DNA of 64,000 bases from Hymenobacter perfusus. Lineage in GTDB: Bacteria; Bacteroidota; Bacteroidia; Cytophagales; Hymenobacteraceae. Numbering within the stretch: position 1 is the stretch's first letter; each line of letters opens with the position of its first letter. The DNA lies in the NCBI RefSeq assembly GCF_003944765.1, contig NZ_RWIU01000001.1:310001-374000 (forward strand), read 5' to 3'. Below the pieces are notes generated by a model. It saw nothing but the letters and a program-made list of their open reading frames with translations, searched no databases and was not told the DNA's origin. The position numbers were made by a program, and so were the translations under genes. This document shows positions 23,494 to 31,643 of this stretch, one piece after another.

Positions 23494-24723
23494 ATGTACT
23501 TTCCCCCGTTCACATCCTCTCTGCTGATAGCAGCGCGCTGCCTGGCGCTGACCAGCCTGCTCGGCGGCGTGGTGGCCTGCGGCAACGCCGAAAAGCCCAA
23601 GGCCGTCAGCCCCGCCGAGGTCGAAAATCCGGTCAAGGAGTCGGACCTGACCACCGTAGTGATTACCGCCGACGCGGAAAAGCGGCTGGGCATCAAAACC
23701 GTGGCCATCACAACCGACAACGTACAGGCCACCCGCGAGGTGGGCGGCGAGATTCAGGCCGTGCCGGGCCAGGCCGTCACCATCGTGGCCCCCGTGCAGG
23801 GCACGCTGCGCGGCGGGGCCAGCCTGACGGCCGGCCAGCGCGTACGCCAGGGCCAAACGCTGTATAGTCTGGTGCCGCTGCCACCGGAGCGCGACCTGCT
23901 CACCCTCGACCAGGGCATTACTCAGGCCCGCACCCAGCTGCAGGTGGCCCAGGCCCGCCTGCAACGGGCCGAGGAGCTGCTGGCCGACCGCGCGGGCAGC
24001 GTCCGGGCCCGCGACGACGCCCGCGCCGATGTGGCGTTGGCCCAGCGCGCCCTGGCCGACGCCCGCGCCCGGCAGGGGGCAATGAACGGCAATACCAACG
24101 GCGGGCAGGCTCTGCCCATCAAAGCGCCGCTGAGCGGGGTGGTGCAGCGCGTGAGCGTCGCGCCCGGCTCGGTGGTGACGGCCAACACAGTGCTGGTGGA
24201 GCTGGCCGCCCTCAACAAAGTATGGGTGCGGGTACCGCTGTTCGTGGGCGATTTGCACCGGGTAGGCAAGGACCAATCCGTGACCGTGCGGCCCCTGAAC
24301 GGGGGCGCGACGCGGCAAGCCCGGGCGGTGGAAGCCCACTTGCTCAGCGCTTCCGCCGGTACCGGCACGCCCGGTGCGGGCGCGGCCGATGTGTTCTACG
24401 AGCTGGACAACACCGACGAGGCCTTCCGCCCCGGCGAGCGGGTGGCCGTGGACGTGACGCTGAGCAGCGGCAACTCAGCCACGGGCGGCACCGCCACAAC
24501 GGCCGCCCTGACCATTCCGGCCGCCGCGCTGCTCTACGACGCCTCGGGCGGGCAGTGGGTGTACGTGCGCACCAAACCCCTGCAGTACACCCGGCAGCGA
24601 GTCGAGGTGCAGCGGGCAGTGGGAAACCAAGTGGTTGTTTCCCGGGGCGTGCAGGCCGGCGCGGAAGTCGTGACCGACGGCGCGGCAGAATTATTCGGAA
24701 CTGAATTTGGCGGCAGCCACTAA
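23494..24723 (+). CDS. RND efflux periplasmic adaptor lipoprotein
   Basis: A 409-residue membrane-fusion protein. It has a lipoprotein signal (lipobox VVAC), a biotinyl-lipoyl-like hairpin with two alpha-helical coiled-coil halves (TLDQGITQARTQLQVAQARLQRAEELL and DDARADVALAQRALADARARQ), a barrel region (LPIKAPLSGVVQRVSVAPGSVV) and a membrane-proximal domain near the end (GQWVYVRTKP..RGVQAGAEVV). It links the outer duct to the pump. No His/Met-rich metal-binding tail of the CusB or CzcB type is visible. Starts 21 bp after the outer-membrane gene. Confidence 0.9.
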   Translation: MYFPPFTSSLLIAARCLALTSLLGGVVACGNAEKPKAVSPAEVENPVKESDLTTVVITADAEKRLGIKTVAITTDNVQATREVGGEIQAVPGQAVTIVAPVQGTLRGGASLTAGQRVRQGQTLYSLVPLPPERDLLTLDQGITQARTQLQVAQARLQRAEELLADRAGSVRARDDARADVALAQRALADARARQGAMNGNTNGGQALPIKAPLSGVVQRVSVAPGSVVTANTVLVELAALNKVWVRVPLFVGDLHRVGKDQSVTVRPLNGGATRQARAVEAHLLSASAGTGTPGAGAADVFYELDNTDEAFRPGERVAVDVTLSSGNSATGGTATTAALTIPAAALLYDASGGQWVYVRTKPLQYTRQRVEVQRAVGNQVVVSRGVQAGAEVVTDGAAELFGTEFGGSH

Positions 24724-24726
24724 GCC

Positions 24727-27700
24727 ATGAAGTGGATAATAGAATCGGCGCTGCGGCTGCGGCTGGTGGTGGTCATCCTGTTTGGGGTGTTGCTGGTGGC
24801 GGGCCTGCAGGTGGTACGCAACACGCCCCTGGACGTATTTCCCGAGTTTGCGCCGCCCTACGTGGAAGTGCAGACCGAAGCGCCCGGCCTGAGTACGGCC
24901 GAGGTAGAAGCCCTGGTGAGTGTACCGCTGGAAAACGCCCTGAACGGCACGCCCGACGTGAAGAAAATCCGGTCCAAGTCGGTGCTGGGGCTCTCGTCGG
25001 TGGTGCTGTACTTCCCGCAGGGCATTGACATCAACAACGCCCGGCAGGCGGTGCAGGAGCGGCTGGCGCGGGTAGCGCCCACGCTGCCCGGCGTGGCCCG
25101 GCCCCCGGTGATGCTCTCGCCGCTGTCTTCGACCAGCCGGGTGCTCAAGATTGGGGTATCGTCGGACAGCCTCACGCAGGTGGAGATGACGACGCTGGCC
25201 CGTTGGAGCATCCGCCCGCGCCTGATGGCGGTGCCCGGCGTGGCCAACGTGGCCATCTGGGGCCAGCGCGACCGGCAGCTGCAGGTGCTGGTAAACCCCG
25301 AGCAGCTACGCACGCTGGGCCTGACGTTGGCCGAAGTGGAAAAGGCCGCAGCCGACGCTACCACGCTGGCCGGCGGCGGCTTCATTGACTCGCCCAACCA
25401 GCGCCTGGCCGTCTCGCAAAGCTCGGCTATTCAGTCGGCTGCCGACTTGGCCCAGATGCCCGTCACGTTTCGCAACGGCGTGAGTCTGAAGCTGGGCGAG
25501 GTGGCGCAGGTGGTGGAGGGCTTCCCCGCGCCCATCGGCGACGCGGTGATTAACGACGGCCCCGGCCTGCTGCTCATTGTGGAAAAGCAGCCCGGCGCGA
25601 ATACCCTGGACGTGACCCGGCAGGTGGAAGCGGCCCTGAACGCCATGCGGCCCGGCCTGAAAGGACTGGAAATCGACTCGACCATCTTCCGCCCCGCGAC
25701 CTTTATCGAAATGTCCCTCAGCAACCTGAATAAGTCGCTGCTGATTGGCTGCGTGCTGGTGGTGCTGGTGCTGTTGTTCTTTCTCTACGAGTGGCGCACG
25801 GCGCTCATTAGCGCCCTGGCGCTGCCTACGTCGCTGATTGCGGCGGCGTTGGCGCTACGCTACTCCGGCAAAACCATCGACACGATGGTGCTGGCCGGCC
25901 TCATCATTGCGCTGGGAGAAGTGGTGGATGATGCCATTATCGACGTAGAAAACATTATGCGCCGGCTGCGGCTGAATAAAGAAGCGGGCTCGCCCAAAAC
26001 CGCGTTTGCGGTGGTATACGAGGCCTCGATGGAGGTGCGGTCGGCCGTGATTTACGGCTCGGTTATCGTGGCGCTGGTGCTGCTGCCCATTTTCCTGCTG
26101 CCGGGCTTGTCGGGCGCGTTTTTCCAGCCGCTGGCTTTTGCCTACGTGCTGGCCATCCTGGCTTCGCTGTTCGTGGCGCTGACATTGACACCGGCGCTGG
26201 CGTTGCTGCTGCTGCCCAAGGCCGCGGAGAAAGAGTCGAAGGATGCGCCGGTGGTGGCCTGGCTGAAGCGGCACTACGCCCGCGTGCTGCCTGGTTTGCT
26301 GGCTCGTCCCAAGCGCGTGGCCTGGTCGCTGACCGGCGTGGCGGTGGTGTCGATGCTGCTGGTGCCGTTTTTCGGCCAGGAATTCCTGCCCAACTTCAAA
26401 GAGTACGACTTTCTGATGCACTGGGTGGAGAAGCCCGGCACCTCCTTGCAGGCCATGTCACGCATTACGGTGCGGGCCAGTAAGGAACTACGCGCCATTC
26501 CCGGCGTGCGCAACTTCGGGGCCCACATCGGCCGCGCCGAGGTGGCCGACGAAGTCGTGGGCCCCAACTTCACCGAGCTGTGGATTTCCGTGGACCCCAA
26601 CGTGGACTACGAGCAGACCGTGGCCAAAATCCAGACCGTGGTGGACGGCTACCCCGGCCTGTACCGCGACCTGCTGACCTACCTGCGCGAGCGAATCAAG
26701 GAGGTGCTGACCGGCACGTCGGCCACCATCGTGGTGCGCATCTTCGGCCCCGACCTCGACCAACTCTACACCAAAGCCAAGGAAGTGGGCGGCAAGCTCG
26801 AAGGCGTGGAAGGCGTAGTGGACCTGAAAGTGCAGCAGCAGACGCTGGTGCCGCAGATTCAGGTGAAGATCAAGCCCGAAGCCGCCGCCCGCTTCGGCCT
26901 GAGCCCCGGCACCGTATTGCAGGCCATCAGCACGCTGGTGAAGGGCCGCAAGGTGGGCGAAATCTACCAGGAGCAGAAGATTTTCGACGTGGCCGTGTGG
27001 GGGCAGCCGGCCGTGCGCGCCGACTTCGGGGCCGTGCGCGACCTGCTGGTGGGCCTGCCCGGCGGCGGGGCCGTCCCCCTCAAGGAAGTGGCCGACGTAC
27101 GCATCGTGCCCACCCCCAACGAAATCACCCGCGAAGCCTCGTCCCGCCGCATCGACGTGACGCTGAACGTGCGCGGCCGGGACCTGGGCAGCGTCGCCCG
27201 CGACGTGCAGGCGCAAGTGGATGGCGTGGCCTTCGGGGCCGGTTACCACCCCGAAATCCTGGGCGAGTACGCCGAGCGGCAGGCCTCGCAGAACCGCATG
27301 GCGCTGCTGGTGTGCCTCTCGCTCATCGGCATCTTCTTGGTGCTTTACACCGATTTCGGTACCGTGCGGCTGGCTACGCTGGGCATTTTGAGCCTGTTCT
27401 TCGCCGTGTCGGGCTGCTTGCTGGCGGCGTTTCTCACGGGCGGCGTACTCTCGCTGGGCTCCATCGTGGGCTTTATCACCGTGCTCGGGGTGGCGGCCCG
27501 CAACAGCATCATGCTTGTGAGCCACTACCAGCATCTGGAGCGGGAAGAGGGCATGCCGTTCAGTAAAGAGCTGGTCATTCGCGGCTCGCTGGAGCGGGTG
27601 TCGCCTATCATCATGACGGCCCTGACTTCAGTGCTGGCCCTGCTGCCCATCATCCTGGCCGGCAACGAGCCGGGCTCGGAAATCGAGCACCCTATGTCGG

Positions 27701-27834
27701 TGGTGATTCTGGGCGGCGTTATCACCTCCACAGTGCTCAACCTATTGGGCATGCCGGCGCTCTACTGGGCCTTCGGGCGGAAGACCAGCCAACCGGCAGC
27801 ATCTCGGAACAACCCACAGGAAAGCAGCTTCTGA
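24727..27834 (+). CDS. RND efflux pump, CzcA/CusA-like with variant TM4
   Basis: A 1035-residue RND transporter, the proton-driven inner-membrane pump of the complex. Length and N-terminus ([33 protein letters not shown]) match the heavy-metal efflux branch (CzcA/CusA). In transmembrane helix 4 the sequence is [15 protein letters not shown] (395-409). Relative to CzcA, Asp408 and Glu415 equivalents are present, but the first Asp of the DFG motif is Ala and extra acids occur at 398, 402 and 406. So it is not a typical Zn/Co/Cd pump, and the Met cluster of CusA-type copper pumps was not obvious. Substrate is open. It starts 3 bp after the adaptor stop. Confidence 0.92.
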   Translation: MKWIIESALRLRLVVVILFGVLLVAGLQVVRNTPLDVFPEFAPPYVEVQTEAPGLSTAEVEALVSVPLENALNGTPDVKKIRSKSVLGLSSVVLYFPQGIDINNARQAVQERLARVAPTLPGVARPPVMLSPLSSTSRVLKIGVSSDSLTQVEMTTLARWSIRPRLMAVPGVANVAIWGQRDRQLQVLVNPEQLRTLGLTLAEVEKAAADATTLAGGGFIDSPNQRLAVSQSSAIQSAADLAQMPVTFRNGVSLKLGEVAQVVEGFPAPIGDAVINDGPGLLLIVEKQPGANTLDVTRQVEAALNAMRPGLKGLEIDSTIFRPATFIEMSLSNLNKSLLIGCVLVVLVLLFFLYEWRTALISALALPTSLIAAALALRYSGKTIDTMVLAGLIIALGEVVDDAIIDVENIMRRLRLNKEAGSPKTAFAVVYEASMEVRSAVIYGSVIVALVLLPIFLLPGLSGAFFQPLAFAYVLAILASLFVALTLTPALALLLLPKAAEKESKDAPVVAWLKRHYARVLPGLLARPKRVAWSLTGVAVVSMLLVPFFGQEFLPNFKEYDFLMHWVEKPGTSLQAMSRITVRASKELRAIPGVRNFGAHIGRAEVADEVVGPNFTELWISVDPNVDYEQTVAKIQTVVDGYPGLYRDLLTYLRERIKEVLTGTSATIVVRIFGPDLDQLYTKAKEVGGKLEGVEGVVDLKVQQQTLVPQIQVKIKPEAAARFGLSPGTVLQAISTLVKGRKVGEIYQEQKIFDVAVWGQPAVRADFGAVRDLLVGLPGGGAVPLKEVADVRIVPTPNEITREASSRRIDVTLNVRGRDLGSVARDVQAQVDGVAFGAGYHPEILGEYAERQASQNRMALLVCLSLIGIFLVLYTDFGTVRLATLGILSLFFAVSGCLLAAFLTGGVLSLGSIVGFITVLGVAARNSIMLVSHYQHLEREEGMPFSKELVIRGSLERVSPIIMTALTSVLALLPIILAGNEPGSEIEHPMSVVILGGVITSTVLNLLGMPALYWAFGRKTSQPAASRNNPQESSF

Positions 27835-28207
27835 ATGCTCGGATGCGTCCACGAAGTCCGTATAGCTTCTCAGCAATGAATCTTCTACCTAACGGAGTAA
27901 TCTTGCAGCATGCTCAATATCGTGCTGCCTCTTTACCAGTTGATTGCCGTACCCTGTACACATCAGACTGTTGCTCGTAAACGGCTCCCCCTTCCGGGAT
28001 ACGAAACACCCGGCTGCTATTTCCCACTTTCGTGTGAGACGCTTGGTACCAGGAGAAACGAGCTTAGACTCGATGGTTTTGATGAAGTGGTGGAGTTGGT
28101 TGTTAGTACTAGTTCATTTAACTGGGCGCAGAACTGTAGTCTTCCCCAAATCGAGCGCCAGTAGTGGGTAGAGAAAGCTGTAACTTTCACTACCTGAAGA
28201 CTGATAA
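27835..28207. other. 373-bp spacer without a gene
   Basis: Between the pump gene and the IS remnant. Short open frames exist on the plus strand but give no recognisable protein. It is less GC-rich than the pump operon and may hold the degraded left end of the insertion sequence. Confidence 0.5.
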
Positions 28208-29237
28208 ATGAAGAAGGGACGATTCAGCGAAGCTCAGATTGTGCGCGAGCACGGCTTGAGTGAGGCCACATTTTACGCGTGGAAAAGCAAGTATGCCGGG
28301 GCCAGCGTGGCAGAGCTTACCCGGCTCAGGCACCTGGAAGAGGAGAATCGCAAGCTCAAGCAGATATTCGCCGATCTGAGCTTAGATAACCAGGCTATCA
28401 AGGAGATCCTGCGAAAAAAGCAGCCAGCCCTGCGGCGCGACACCAGGCAGCGTGGGGCGTAGTAGGTAAAGGCTGGAGCCAGCGCCGGGCGTGTGCTCTG
28501 GTAGAACTCGACCGTGGCAGTTATCACCGGTGGCACACGGGCGTAACGATGAGCCCGTGCAGCAGGCACTGCGGGCATTTAAGTGGGCGGCATCCGGGCT
28601 GGGGTTTCTGGAGGCTGCACTACCGCCTACGCAAAAGTGGACTGGTAATCAATCATAAACGTACGTTGCGCATCTATTGTGCATTGAGTCCACACCTACC
28701 TCGGCACCTAGGAAAAAGCGCGTACCTGCCCGCGTGAAGCAGCCCTTAGCCGTGCCTGAGGCAGCCAACGTGTACTGGTCGCTTGACTTTACCAGCGATG
28801 TGTTGACCGATGGCCGCCGGTTCCGGACGCTCAACGTGCCCGAAGATCACAACCGCGAACTGCTGGGCGTGGAAATTGACTTCTCCTTGCCGGCCAGTCG
28901 CGTTGTGCGGGTGCTGATGCGCTTAGTCGAGTATCATGGCTGCCCCACGCAGCTGCGCACCGACAACGGCCCTGAGTTTATCAGCAGTAAATTGCATTAG
29001 TTACTTGATCAGCAAGGCATTATGCTGAACTGGATTCAACCGGGCAAACCGACACAGAATGCGTACATCGAACGCTTCAACAACTCGTTTCACCGCGAAA
29101 TGCTCGCTGCCCACCTGTTTCACTCGCTGGCCCGTGTGCGCCAGCTGGTCGACGAGTGGCGGCACGATTACAACGCCTAACGGCCCCACTAGGCTTTGAA
29201 TTTCATGATCCCAATCGAATTTAAACAAGCGGCTTAA
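28208..29237 (+). pseudogene. Decayed IS3-family (IS407-like) element
   Basis: Remains of orfA and orfB. OrfA (28208-28462) reads KKGRFSEAQIV then jumps to REHGLSEATFYAWKSKYAG, missing about 20 residues of the first helix-turn-helix, and continues through the leucine zipper LEEENRKLKQIFADLSLDNQAIKEIL. OrfB is split by frame changes: WSLDFTSDVLTDGRRFRTLNV and LRTDNGPEFIS (catalytic Asp region) are in one frame, then a stop after KLH, then TQNAYIERFNNSFHREML (catalytic Glu region). The end NA*RPH*ALNF shows two nonsense mutations in the family's NxQRPHEAL motif. It cannot make active transposase. Confidence 0.88.
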
Positions 29238-29286
29238 CCTCTGCCTACCGCTGGCTTATTGAACGGGGAAGCGTACAGTGCATCTA

Positions 29287-29298
29287 CTTACACGACCA
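29287..29298 (+). repeat. Candidate attR: copy of tRNA-Arg 3' end
   Basis: CTTACACGACCA, identical to the last 12 bases of tRNA-Arg at 15924-15935, with no T arm or other tRNA part before it. It is followed after a few bases by a terminator like the one behind the intact tRNA, as expected if this is the original chromosomal 3' end displaced by integration. Confidence 0.55.
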
Positions 29299-29300
29299 TG

Positions 29301-29336
29301 AAAAAGCCCCTCAGCAAACTATTGAGGGGCTTTTTT
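29301..29336. terminator. Terminator behind the tRNA 3'-end copy
   Basis: AAAAAGCCCCTCA..TGAGGGGCTTTTTT hairpin with T-run on both strands; it also terminates the lipoprotein gene at 29369 coming from the right. Confidence 0.88.
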
Positions 29337-29368
29337 ACTACACTGGCATTCAATTACTTTAGCCCGTA

Positions 29369-29761
29369 CTAATACAAAGTGGTAGGACCAGCGCTAATTC
29401 CCCGTCCACCACCGTAGTACTCATCCGGTGTCCAGAAATCCAGCGTCGTTTGAGAATCATAGCTTGGTGCTTGTACTACGATGTACGATTTGCCAGAGTA
29501 ATTAGTAATTGACACAACCGTGAAGCCCGCATCCAAGCCTAGGTCCCAGGTGCCACCGTTACCCCGGTGCACGTAGCTATACGTAGCCTGCTGACCATAC
29601 GCAATTACGCTAGGCCCACCAATGTAATTAGGGTCTGTTACATTGCTGGCCACGGTGGAGTTGGGAGTTGCAGGAGCGGCATCCTGCTCTTTACTACAGC
29701 TGGTCAAACAGGATGCTACCAAAAGCATAGCTGCGGAAAGTAAACGAAGGGGAGTGGACAT
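29369..29761 (-). CDS. Small hypothetical lipoprotein
   Basis: A 130-residue predicted lipoprotein with signal MSTPLRLLSAAMLLVASC and a Cys pair (SCLTSC), followed by a low-complexity linker rich in Ala, Thr and Asn. A small beta domain with many Tyr and Gly residues ends it (YGQQATYSYVHRGNGGTWDL.., STNYSGKSYIVVQ-like strand, YYGGGRG). I do not recognise a family. The start at 29761 rather than 29827 is supported by a full promoter (-33 TTG and exact -7 box) lying between the two. Confidence 0.7.
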   Translation of the reverse strand: MSTPLRLLSAAMLLVASCLTSCSKEQDAAPATPNSTVASNVTDPNYIGGPSVIAYGQQATYSYVHRGNGGTWDLGLDAGFTVVSITNYSGKSYIVVQAPSYDSQTTLDFWTPDEYYGGGRGISAGPTTLY

Positions 29762-29796
29762 AAATCTAAAATGATTTGGAAAGGTGGACAGATGCC

Positions 29797-29827
29797 CAAA
29801 CTTATCCGGTGATTTTACTTTTATCAA
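29797..29827 (-). promoter_or_regulatory. Promoter of small lipoprotein gene
   Basis: Minus strand: -33 TTG (29825-29827), 20-bp gap, TAAGTTTG (29797-29804), an exact -7 match. The ATG follows 35 bp downstream of the box. Confidence 0.65.
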
Positions 29828-29948
29828 GGCACATTAGCTGCAATTTGTGACACCAGAATAAGGCATAAGAACAGACCTCATTTCAAGGGTGAAGCAGCAC
29901 AGCAGTGCATTGTTTTGCGACAAGGACACCCGCTGAGGGCTGCATGCC

Positions 29949-29956
29949 TATCTTTG
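29949..29956 (+). promoter_or_regulatory. -7 box upstream of ferredoxin reductase gene
   Basis: TATCTTTG, exact TAnnTTTG match, 116 bp before the ATG at 30073. No good -33 at the usual distance. Confidence 0.35.
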
Positions 29957-30072
29957 CCCCCGCATAACGTGCCGTTACCACCAAATCGGGGCTCAATGCC
30001 AACGATTTGGGATGTTTGGCTGTTATGCCTGGGACGTTAGAGCCCGTTTGTTTCGTTTTTCGCTGTTGCTGC

Positions 30073-31089
30073 ATGACCAATTCCATTTCCACCGATATCT
30101 GCATTATCGGGGCCGGCCCGGTGGGGCTGTTTGCTGTGTTTGAAGCCGGACTGTTAAAGCTGCGTTGCCACGTGGTAGACGCGCTGCCCCAGGTGGGCGG
30201 TCAGCTGTCCGAAATCTACCCCAAGAAGCCGATTTACGACATTCCGGGCTTCCCGGAGGTATTGGCCGGCGACCTGGTGACTAACCTGATGCGTCAGATT
30301 GAGCCCTTCCACCCCACCTTTACGCTGGGTGAGCGGGTAGAAGGCTACCACAAGCTGGAGGATGGCTCGTTCGTGGTAACTACCATCGACGGCACCGAAA
30401 TCAACTGCAAAGCCATTGCCATTGCCGGCGGCCTGGGTTCCTTCGAGCCGCGCAAGCCCGCCATCGAAAGCCTCACCGATTTTGAGGGGGGCAAGGGCGT
30501 ATACTACATGGTGCGCGACCCGGAAACCTTCCGCGACCAGCGCCTGGTCATTGCCGGCGGCGGCGACTCGGCCCTCGACTGGACGATTTTCCTGGCCGAT
30601 GTGGCCAAAGAAGTAACGCTGGTACACCGCGGCACTACCTTCCGCGGCGCGGCTGACTCGGCCGAGAAAGTGCAGCACCTGCACGAGGCCGGCAAAGTGA
30701 AGCTGGTACTCAGCAGCAACGTGACCCACGTACACGGCAACGGCCGCCTCAACGCCGTGACCATCACGGCCAACAGCGGCGATGCTGAGCAGTTGGACGT
30801 GGATTCGTTTATTCCGCTGTTCGGCCTCACGCCCAAGCTCGGCCCAATTGGTGAGTGGGGCCTGGAAATTGAGAACGACGCCGTGAAGGTGAACACGCTG
30901 GACTACTCCACCTCGGAGCCCGGCATCTTCGCCATCGGCGACATCAACACCTACCCCGGCAAGCTCAAGCTCATCCTCTGCGGCTTCCACGAGGCGGCCC
31001 TCATGTGCCAGGGTGCCTTCAAGCACATCTTCCCCGACAAAAAGTACACCCTCAAGTACACCACCGTAAACGGGGTACCTACTTTGTAG
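30073..31089 (+). CDS. Thioredoxin reductase-like ferredoxin-NADP+ reductase
   Basis: A 338-residue FAD/NAD(P) two-dinucleotide-binding flavoprotein. FAD motif IIGAGPVGLFAVFEAGL at the start, VGGQLSEIYPKKPIYDIPGFPEV, NADPH motif VIAGGGDSALDW near 160, and the FAD-binding end GIFAIGDINTYPGKLKLILCGFHEAALM. The redox CxxC of true thioredoxin reductases is absent, which places it in the TrxR-like FNR group (YumC type). It probably passes electrons to the adrenodoxin-type ferredoxin encoded 84 bp downstream. The ATG at 30073 is chosen; the open frame back to 30007 has an implausible Cys-rich lead. Confidence 0.93.
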   Translation: MTNSISTDICIIGAGPVGLFAVFEAGLLKLRCHVVDALPQVGGQLSEIYPKKPIYDIPGFPEVLAGDLVTNLMRQIEPFHPTFTLGERVEGYHKLEDGSFVVTTIDGTEINCKAIAIAGGLGSFEPRKPAIESLTDFEGGKGVYYMVRDPETFRDQRLVIAGGGDSALDWTIFLADVAKEVTLVHRGTTFRGAADSAEKVQHLHEAGKVKLVLSSNVTHVHGNGRLNAVTITANSGDAEQLDVDSFIPLFGLTPKLGPIGEWGLEIENDAVKVNTLDYSTSEPGIFAIGDINTYPGKLKLILCGFHEAALMCQGAFKHIFPDKKYTLKYTTVNGVPTL

Positions 31090-31092
31090 TTT

Positions 31093-31168
31093 TTGGTTAT
31101 TGGTTTGTGGTTGTTGGTACTGGTTTGGTATCGGAGCCAAAAACCATATACCACAAACCAATAACCAA
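31093..31168. repeat. 18-bp perfect inverted repeat between reductase and ferredoxin genes
   Basis: TTGGTTATTGGTTTGTGG (31093-31110) is exactly complementary to 31151-31168, around a 40-nt loop that is itself GTT/GGT-rich. It fills the whole spacer. It could form a hairpin in the shared mRNA, lowering or uncoupling ferredoxin expression, and resembles a small dispersed palindromic repeat. Confidence 0.8.
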
Positions 31169-31172
31169 GAAA

Positions 31173-31499
31173 ATGACTGAAGACGTACGCGTATATGTAG
31201 AGGAGGCGCCCGGCCAGCGGCGCGAGATTCAGGCCCCGACGGATATGGGCCTGAGCCTGATGGAGGTGATGAAGGCTGATGGCTATGACATTCAGGCTAC
31301 CTGCGGCGGAATGGCCCTGTGCGGCACCTGCCACGTAGAGGTACTGGCCGGCCCCGAGCTGCCCGAGCCCTCCGACGACGAGCTGGCCATGCTGGAAAGC
31401 CTGCCCGTGATGACGCAGGGCAGCCGCCTCTCCTGCCAGATCCGCCTGCACCCGCGCCTGGATGGGCTGGTGGTGCGCCTCATGCCCCAGGACGCGTAA
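31173..31499 (+). CDS. Adrenodoxin-type [2Fe-2S] ferredoxin
   Basis: A 108-residue ferredoxin. The cluster ligands are C-x5-C-x2-C-x34-C (Cys44, 50, 53, 88), the adrenodoxin/Isc-type arrangement, with CGGMALCGTCHVEV typical. An acidic patch SDDELAMLE is the usual docking site for a reductase. Its place next to the FNR suggests a reductase-ferredoxin pair that feeds electrons to a cytochrome P450, oxygenase or Fe-S assembly elsewhere; none is in the window. Confidence 0.93.
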   Translation: MTEDVRVYVEEAPGQRREIQAPTDMGLSLMEVMKADGYDIQATCGGMALCGTCHVEVLAGPELPEPSDDELAMLESLPVMTQGSRLSCQIRLHPRLDGLVVRLMPQDA

Positions 31500-31511
31500 C
31501 CGCTCCAGTCT

Positions 31512-31595
31512 GCCCGGTATAGCAACCGCCGGCTGTTCAACAGATCAACCCCACACGGGGCGACTGTTGAATAGCCGGCGGTTGCTATACCGGGC
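31512..31595. repeat. 32-bp inverted repeat after ferredoxin gene
   Basis: Arms 31512-31543 and 31564-31595 pair at 31 of 32 positions (GCCCGGTATAGCAACCGCC.. on the left), with a 20-nt loop that contains a further CCCC-ACAC-GGGG hairpin. There is no T-run. It spans most of the gap between the ferredoxin and the next gene. Confidence 0.85.
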
Positions 31596-31643
31596 TCCAG
31601 CAGTTGAGCGTTGCGTAACCAGTTACGGCTATTCTCTACTCTG

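Larger units (their letters stand above)
15936..29286. mobile_element. Putative tRNA-Arg-associated genomic island
   Basis: The segment lies between the tRNA 3' end and its 12-bp copy. It contains a truncated IS3-family transposase near the left edge, a decayed IS3-family element near the right edge, and between them a coherent accessory cargo: two-component system, PAP2 operon, RND efflux operon. No integrase or other mobility gene is left, so if it was an integrative element it is now immobile. The boundary call rests only on the short repeat and the gene content. Confidence 0.5.

Noticed and set aside
23308-24339. 343-codon minus-strand frame across the adaptor gene
   Set aside because: Overlaps two clear genes on the other strand and shows no domain.
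26488-27534. 348-codon minus-strand frame in the RND pump gene
   Set aside because: Fully inside the conserved pump gene, His/Ala-rich, no known domain.
27910-28171. Two overlapping small frames before the IS remnant
   Set aside because: I suspected another transposase scrap, but neither translation shows a transposase motif.
30154-31161. 335-codon minus-strand frame
   Set aside because: Antisense to the ferredoxin reductase gene; no domain.
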